From: Capsaspora owczarzaki ATCC 30864
Lineage: Eukaryota; Opisthokonta; Filasterea
Assembly (NCBI RefSeq): GCF_000151315.2
Contig: NW_011887293.1
Coordinates: 493,217-557,216 of the forward strand
Length of the DNA: 64,000 bases
Direction of reading: 5' to 3'
Positions 57,546 through 64,000 of the stretch are shown here, piece by piece (within the stretch, counting starts at the first letter, position 1; each line of letters opens with the position of its first letter). The notes beneath the pieces were generated by a model. The model made no database searches. It saw nothing but the letters and a program-made list of their open reading frames with translations, and was not told the DNA's origin. The translations under genes and the position numbers were made by a program.

Positions 57546-59854
57546 ATGCAATTGAAGATCAGCACTCGATTGGTGCTGCTGGCGTTGCTTGCGTTGTCAC
57601 TCGCACTCGTCGCAGCCCAAGACGCTACGCTCATTGCCAAGCCGAACGCAGCCACTGCGACGACTGAGCACAACGCGCACGACGCAGCACACGCGCGAGA
57701 CAAGTACGCCGATCCAGGCCACGAAACAGAATCCGAAATCGCCGACACCACTGCTGCTGGTGCTGCTGCTGCTGCTGCAGATGCCCGCGGAGGTGATACT
57801 CCACCACCACCAGCATCCACAGACAGCGATGGCGTGCGGGACCATGGTCGCGGAGTCGTCCTTCGAGTGGCCATTGTCGGCGGCGGGATTGGCGGATCGG
57901 TCACCGCCAAGTCGCTGAGAGAGTCACCCGCCTTTCGTTGAGACGCCACTACGCCCGATATCAGCATCATGATGTTTGAACAATCGCATCGAGTACAGTT
58001 CCAATGAGTCCTGCGATCGCTGAGCTTTTGATCCGAGTTTGTGCGTTTTGGCTCACCAGATTTCCGTTTGACCCAACAATTTAGCTCTGTGGACGCCTTA
58101 CAAGCTATCTCGTCAATGGCACCGTGGTTGAGTTTGGAGGTGCCATCTTCCATGAGACGAATAGCATCATTGACACCATCCGATCTGAGTACGGTTTGCA
58201 ACGCGTCAAGGCGTTTGACGACGACGGATTTGGTGTGTGGAACGGCACCCATTTCGCCGTCCGCGCCACAGATCTGAGGTCAGACAGCATGCTTGATGAT
58301 GGGCATGGTGATTCCGAACTGATGGGAAGGGCTGTTTTGCGACTTTTCGCTGAAATGCTCTTTTTTTTTCTTTTCTTTTTTCTCAAACTGACATGCTTTT
58401 TTTTTTTGTTGTTGTTGTTGTTTTGGGATTCACCGATTGCTGTGTTTCGGGCTGAACAGTCTATGGACCAAACTTGAGCTTCTATGGCGCTATCGGTTTG
58501 CGCCAGTCTACGCGCAGTGGGAATCACAAAGCTTTTTGCGCTCATTCAAGAAACTGTACAAGACACCCTTCCATTCCGTCGAAGAGCTGCTCGACATTGC
58601 CAAGATTGATCCGCTTGCACGCGTCTCTATGGCGGATTGGCTCAAGACGCACAAGTACAACAAGCAGTTTGGCACGGAACTGGTTGAAGGCGCAACCCGA
58701 ATCAACTATGGGCAAAATTTGCACATGTCTGCGCTTGGTGCCTGGGTATCTCTCGTTGGCAGTGAGGACTCTGTGTATGCCGTTGTGAATGGCAACGAGC
58801 AGTTGTGCTACAAGATTGCCGGCATCGATCACGCGCCCGTGCAAGCGTCAGCAGGGATTCCGACGGGAACGCTACCGCCAGTCACCAGCGGCAAACTCCA
58901 GACTGTGCGCACCGCCACAGTTCGTGCCATTTCCAGTCGCCCGAATGGTCGTTATTCCGTCACGTATGAGCGCGGCGGCCACACTGTTCAGAGCACATTC
59001 GACGCGGTCGTGATTGCTACGCCTCTCGTAAGCACTGGTGGATGATGTGTCACTGTTGACCAGGAGAGAGATTGTTCCACTTGCCTTGTGATTGTGATGC
59101 GTCTCTCTCTGACGAAATTGCTTTTGCGTGTCAGGAAGCAACAAACATCACGTTTGAAGCCATTGACCTCCCACCCAGCACGAGTCAGAGACGCCCGTAT
59201 CAACGCACGTTTGTAACGGTAGGAAATTGTACACTTTGTTCTGGCTGTTGGTGCCTTGCAAGGCGCGCCACAGGTTGGGACTGACTTTTTGCGTTCGTTC
59301 CCTGTTTTCTGTTGTTTTTTTGTTTTTTGTTTGTTTTTGTTTTTTTTTTTCTCGCCGTTCGCTCCCAGATCGTGCACGGAGAAGTCAACCCAGCGTACTT
59401 TGGTCTCGAAACGCCGAGGCAGCTTCCCGCCACTGTCATTACGACAGAGCCACAGTCCAACGCACCTGTTGCTCCTGCCGAGCCAAACTCGATTTCGGGA
59501 GTCACCACCAGCCAACTTCCCTTCACCAGCTTCTCGCTGCTTCATCGCCGAGACAACGTGACATCCGACGGCACTCGCTTTGAAGGTGTTTACAAGTTCT
59601 TTAGTCCCGTCGAGCTCTCTGCTGCGCAGATCGCGCCCGTGTTCCGGGTTGTGCGCGACGTTTTCCGCAAAAACTTTGCAGCCTATCCCATCCTGTCCCC
59701 CACGCCCAGTGAAACCCCGTTCCCTTCCATACGTGTGCAGAAAGGACTGTATTATCTGAATGCGATCGAGTCCGCGGCGTCTGCAATGGAGATGGAAGCA
59801 TTGTCCGCTCGCAGCATTGCCAAAATGATTGAGGAGGATTTTCTGAAATGGTGA
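57546..59854 (+). CDS. PCYOX1: Prenylcysteine oxidase (PCYOX1-like) with one in-frame TGA
   Basis: Exons 57546-57992, 58085-58278, 58460-59027, 59135-59218 and 59369-59854 give 592 codons. A signal peptide (ISTRLVLLALLALSLALVAA) and an Ala-rich linker precede the FAD site VAIVGGGIGG. Family blocks follow: CGRLTSYLVNG, EFGGAIFH, LWRYRFAP, TRINYGQN, AVVNGNEQLC, VIATPL, NITFEAIDLPP, KGLYYLNAIESAASAMEMEAL. PCYOX1 is a lysosomal FAD thioether oxidase that degrades prenylcysteine. The codon at 57939-57941 is TGA, in the middle of exon 1, between LRESPAFR and DATTPDISIMMFEQ. Family similarity continues in the same frame on both sides, and the other four exons are intact. Sequencing error, a recent nonsense allele or read-through are the options; I saw no plausible intron that removes it. 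Confidence 0.85.
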
Positions 59855-60059
59855 GGCGAACCAAATCTTTATTGATGTGGCTTGTGTAGAGTAGTAGTGC
59901 GAGCTGACTGATTTCTATTGACGCAGAGGTTGATTCGAGCAGAGCGCCGGGGTTTTGAGTGTTTTTGGGAGCGACAATACTCGCAAACACAAATCGACGT
60001 CAAACCCGAGAATAAAAGACATTTTGTGAGACTCCTATGTAAATATATTTCATATTTCG

Positions 60060-61250
60060 TTAGGCTTGCACACCAAACGGAACCTTTTGCCCAGCAATAC
60101 CAGCGTACAGATTCTGCACGGCACGCATGCACATTGCATTGCGAGTGTTGAACGTGGCACTGCCAATGTGCGGAAGCACAAGACAGTTATCGAGGGTCAG
60201 GAGAGGATGCTTTGGAGGCAGTGGCTCGGGTGAGGTGACGTCGAGACCAGCTCGGGCGATGCGACCCGTGGTCAGTGCTTCGTAGAGCGCGTCCTGGTCG
60301 ACAATTCCGCCACGTGCCGAGTTGACAAATGTTGCAGTCGGCTTCATCAAGGCAAAGCGCTCCTTGTTGAACATGAGCTTTGTGTCGTCGGTCAAGGCAC
60401 AGGTGGCAATCACGAAATCGCTTTCGCGCAAGAGCTGCTCGAGCGGCGTGTGCTGCGGAATCGGCGACGACGAGATGCTTCCATCGTCGTTCACAAAGCG
60501 GACTGTCGCGTGATTGACGAGTGCCTGAGCCGCAGGATTACGACCGGAATACAACAGCTTGCCAATGTTGAATCCAGCGAGACGACGCGCGACGGCCGCT
60601 CCGATGCGACCCAATCCAACAATGCCGACCGTGCTTCCCGAGATATCAGCGCCGCACATCCAGTTAATATGCCACGGACCCCAGCGACCGTTCTTGACGC
60701 AGGCAGCAGCGGTCGGCAGCAGCCGCGCAGTGGACAGCAGAAGGCTCACTGTGAGATCGGCGGTCGCGTCGGTGAGCACGTCGGGCGTGTTCCCGACCTG
60801 CACCCCGCGCGCAGTGCATTCGTGGACTCCAACGTGGTCGTATCCGACCGAGACAGTGCTGACGACCTTGAGCTGCGGCCCTGCAGCGTCGAGCAGCTCG
60901 CCGTTGATCTTGTCCGACAGCGTGATGAGCAGGCCACTCGCACCAGCAGCACGGCGCAGCAGCTCTGGCCGCGGCATCGGTCCGCTCGACGCCCACTCGT
61001 CCAGGATGTACTTGCCCTCCCTGTGTCGGGTTTGTTCATGTTTGGTTGTTTGGAAGTCAAAACGTCAAAAACAGCCAAACCATTTCCATTTTCTCAGAGC
61101 TCGGTCACTGCGAGTCCACTGAATATGCCCAGGATGGGGACGACGACGACGATGGGTACAATATGGATGGAGTGAGACTTACGCAGCACCAGAACGCAAC
61201 AGCGCCATTGCAGGCTCAGTCAGTTGGCGCGTCACTAAAATTCGCTGCAT
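60060..61250 (-). CDS. GRHPR: Glyoxylate/hydroxypyruvate reductase (GRHPR)
   Basis: Exons 61250-61183 and 61020-60060 give 342 residues (human 328). Start MQRILVTRQLTEPAM matches the family. Nucleotide-binding loop is GIVGLGRIGAAVARRL. Catalytic elements of D-2-hydroxyacid dehydrogenases are visible: Arg in NSARGGIVDQDAL, Glu in LDVTSPEPLP, and His in LPHIGSATFNTRN. Blocks TVSVGYDHV, GNTPDVLTDATADL and HPLLTLDNC match human GRHPR. It reduces glyoxylate and hydroxypyruvate with NADPH/NADH. It shares a short divergent promoter region with the next gene (283 bp). Confidence 0.95.
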
Positions 61251-61533
61251 TTTGGTGATTCAAGTTTGAAACAACAGCAAACAAACAAACAAACAAACAA
61301 AATGACTGAGCAACAAACAAAATCTGAGACGATTTTTGCTTTACTCGATGAGGTTGATGTGAGAAGCGTCTCCCTGAACTGGGACGGTTCATGCAATGTT
61401 CATTCAGAGCAAACAGCAACATCAGCAATCGATCTTGTGGTTGAGCCTCATTTCCCCAAGTCCTCCTTTTTATTATTATCACTCTTGTATTATTCTTATT
61501 CTTACCAGTCCCCTCGTTCTGGATGAGGCGGCA
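61251..61533. promoter_or_regulatory. Divergent region between GRHPR and the TFIIB-like gene
   Basis: It contains tandem AAAC units (61276-61300) and a T/A-rich tract near 61460-61500. An ATG at 61302 opens a short frame that could be an upstream first exon ending near 61352 (LLDE followed by GTTGATG); the first supported exon begins at 61534. Confidence 0.35.
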
Positions 61534-64000
61534 ATGACGATGGCTGCCAACTCGTGCTGCGACGCGCCGACGCTCGAGCTCATCCACGACACTGGCGAAA
61601 CAGTAACCGAGCGCCCGTCCTTCATTCTGTTCAGCTTCTCAGTGGCTCGGTGTCTGACCTTTCATGTGTGTTTGGCTTGATCCTGGAGTAGGTCTGCGTC
61701 CAGTGCGGCGCGGTCGTCGATGCAGGCAGCCTCGTTGCGGCGCCGTGTGAGCGCATCCCTCGCTTTGCATCGTCGGGTCTGGCTGCAAGTGCGCGCCATC
61801 ATGCTAGCAGTAGTGGTGGTGGTGGTGCTGCTGCTGCAAGTGGCGGTGGTGGCGTTGCGGCGGACAGTGCTTTGGTAATGGTCATCGCTCAGTCTCAGTC
61901 GCTCAGTCGCTCAGTCTCTCAGGTTGCAACCGAAAACCCTCACCACACTCATGTCACTTTTGTCAACACTTTTGTCAGAGTGGTCAAGGCCTCACGTTTG
62001 TGTCGAGCAACGCTCTGGACGAGCATGCGCAGTGGCTCGCCATCGCCAAAGCCGGACCGCGCTCGCTCCAGTACAAGGCCAACGTCGGACTGGGAACCGA
62101 TGGAATGACACGTCATATCTACATTGCTGCGTTGCAGGTTGGCAGAGTGGCCATGCGAATGCGGCTGTCTTCCGTCCAGGTCAAGGAAGTCTTGTATGTC
62201 AAATTTAGGTCTGAGAACTTTGCCAGTGTGCGTGATGAGCTCACGTCCGCTCGGGATGGTTCACTCGGCCATTATCGCAGGGAGTACTTTCGTCGCGTTC
62301 GTGCAGCTGGCCCCTTTGGCGGCACGCTTGATTGCATCGCGGCGGCTTGCGTTTATGTTGTCTGTCGCTCGCATAGTATTCCTGCGACATTCCTCCAGCT
62401 GGCGGTAAGTGACTGCAGCATACGTGTATTGCATGCGTTTTGATACGGTGAACGCACACCCCGATCACCGGCAGGTGTAGGCCACAAACTCACTTTTTGT
62501 TTCTTCCTTTTTTTTTCTTCCTTGTTTTTTTTTTTTTTTTTTTTTTTTGGCTCCCATTTGCACGTCGCCTGGCTTCCTCGTTCATTCTCCTTTATTCCTT
62601 AGGAAGCTGCTCAGGTCAATGTCTTTACCTTGCAACGCACGTTCGGGCGACTGGTGCACCATCTCAAACTATCGCTGCCTGCCGTGAACGAAGTGGCACT
62701 CGTGGAATCTGTCGTTCAGGCTGTGCCTGAGCTTTCGCATGAAGCAGTCCCGATTCTATCTCAGGTAGCTGATGCGTTCGTTGACGATGATCCGATGGTG
62801 TCTTGGAGTTGCTCGCGCTTGCTCAATCTGGCCATCACAGTATGCAATCTGCTTGCTGGAGCTTGGCAAGCAGTCCTGGGTTTCTTCTGGGCGAAGACCG
62901 CTTCCAATCGCTCTTGCTGCAACAGACTTGGCCAACCAGATTTATGCTCAAAACGAAAATCTTCCGAGTATTCTTCCGCAGGTAGGTCTTGATTTTTTTT
63001 TTTGATTTTTTTTTTTGTTGCCGGGGTGGAGAAGGAGGGTGACGATTTGTTCATAAATCTGCCACATGGTCACTTGCCATGATGTCCAGAGACCGTACTT
63101 CTAACCACAATAACTGTTCTGACAAACTTTTCGCTTGAACAGCTCTGCGAGAAATTTGGCGTTCATATCAACACAGCTCGTGCTCGTGCTCGCGAGCTGC
63201 GACTGAATCTGCTGCAGCACGCCCAGGCTCTGCCCTGGCGGGCCAACATCACCGAACGCAATGTTGTCGCGCATGTCAAGTTGCTGGTGGAGAATCCTTC
63301 GTCGTTCACTGGTCTCCGGCCCGTGGACTGCGACGCGGAAGGCAATGCACCGACGACCCTGGCGGTTGCAGACAAGAGTGCCACGAGTAGCTCGGTTGCG
63401 AGCGGTGTGCCGCGCTCGTTTGTGTTGGCAACACGCAACTCGGAGCTGCGAATGGCCAAGCTCGAAGCGGCCAAGGCTCGTCTGGTTGCTATTCTCGCTC
63501 TCTCTACAGCGCAAACCCAGGAATTGGAAGCGAGTCTGACTGCCGATCGCGACATGCTCGATCTGCTTTTGGAGCGATTGCTCTTGCACGGTGTTGTAAG
63601 GAGTTGGGGGGGTTGTTTTGTTTTGGGTTTTTTTGTTTGTTTGTTTGTTTTCAAACTCAATCTTGTGATTGTTGTCCTTCTGTGCGCGCAATGCGTAAAT
63701 CTTACAGAGCGACACAGACTTGTTGGCACGCTCAGTGTCGCAGCTACACGACATGGCCGAACGCATTGGGCAAGCAACGACAGAATTTGAGACGGACGAA
63801 ACGATTACCCCTATGTCGGATGCAGATTCTGCTCTTTACATTCGATCTGCGGCAGAGGTTGGACTACGAATTCATGAATCTGCTGCTCTGTATCTTGTTG
63901 TGCCGATTGAGACTGATCGGGGTTGTTGTTGTGCAATTTTGCTAGATTTCCTTACTCAGCCAGCTGGACGCCAAGCAAAGAGCGGCAGACCCAGAGACAT
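61534..64000 (+). CDS. TFIIB-family transcription factor, BRF2-like; 3' end beyond the window
   Basis: Supported exons: 61534-61602, 61692-61874, 61979-62193, 62281-62404, 62603-62764, 62841-62981, 63143-63595 and 63708 onward, still open at the right edge. An N-terminal zinc-ribbon-like segment reads SCCDAPTLELIHDTGETVCVQCGAVVD; the second Cys pair is normal but the first is an adjacent CC, not C-x2-C. Two cyclin repeats follow: RRVRAAGPFGGTLDCIAAACVYVVCR with VNVFTLQRTFGRLV, then ICLLELGKQSW, SSGRRPLPIALAATDLA and FGVHINTARARARELRLNLLQ. The spacing and LSLPAVNEVALVESV fit BRF2 better than TFIIB. BRF2 serves type 3 RNA polymerase III promoters in animals. Start could be further upstream. The last exon may end in an intron after about 63858. 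Confidence 0.65.

Overview
This is a compact, intron-rich eukaryotic nuclear segment. Most genes are split by short GT-AG introns (about 60-130 nt, T-rich before the acceptor). Neighbouring genes are usually 30-800 bp apart, and homopolymers and microsatellites are common outside and inside genes. The gene set is opisthokont-like: a TSC22D/bunched-type protein, SPRYD7, U2SURP (SR140), EIF2A, HACD, UTP20, AMPK gamma, FRG1, HEATR3, PCYOX1, GRHPR, a roadblock dynein light chain, and probable INTS5 and BRF2-like genes. It sits beside a membrane hybrid histidine kinase, which animals lack. I infer a unicellular relative of animals (filasterean-like); this is inference, since no ribosomal or organellar marker is present. 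I saw no viral copies, LTR elements, LINEs, CRISPR arrays, rRNA or convincing tRNA.

Layout. 1-2471: homopolymer-rich, no gene found. 2472-5647 (+): TSC22D-like protein with seven RFxV motifs. 5914-7083 (+): SPRYD7, tail to tail with U2SURP (7112-10476, -). Then EIF2A (10663-14094, -) and the fatty-acid elongase dehydratase HACD (14272-15752, -). HACD is head to head with UTP20 (16024-27118, +), which carries a 9.3-kb exon. 27281-27901 (+): intronless VOC/glyoxalase-fold protein. 28141-29945 (-): AMPK gamma, divergent from an INTS5-like helical-repeat gene (30401-34556, +). 34836-36249 (+): FRG1. 36563-39771 (-): a leucine-rich-repeat protein built from 18 successive 84-nt exons. 40565-41413 (+): roadblock dynein light chain. 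41537-44756 (-): HEATR3. 45139-48251 (-): unrecognised Ser-rich, probably GPI-anchored surface protein. 48252-52190: gene-poor, poly-T-rich. 52191-57352 (+): hybrid histidine kinase. 57546-59854 (+): prenylcysteine oxidase with one in-frame TGA. 60060-61250 (-): GRHPR. 61534 to the right edge (+): TFIIB-family (BRF2-like) factor, incomplete.

Most genes are housekeeping (splicing, translation, ribosome assembly, transcription, lipid and glyoxylate metabolism) and form no operon or cluster with a shared job. HEATR3 (5S RNP import in other organisms) and UTP20 (small-subunit processome) both serve ribosome assembly, but they are not adjacent. The most unusual items are the A/B-alternating LRR exon array, the RFxV-rich TSC22D-like protein outside animals, the N-terminal RS domain of U2SURP, the degenerate receiver in the histidine kinase, the surface protein, and the in-frame TGA in PCYOX1. 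Exon boundaries below were deduced by eye from splice consensus, reading phase and remembered family sequences. No alignment was run.
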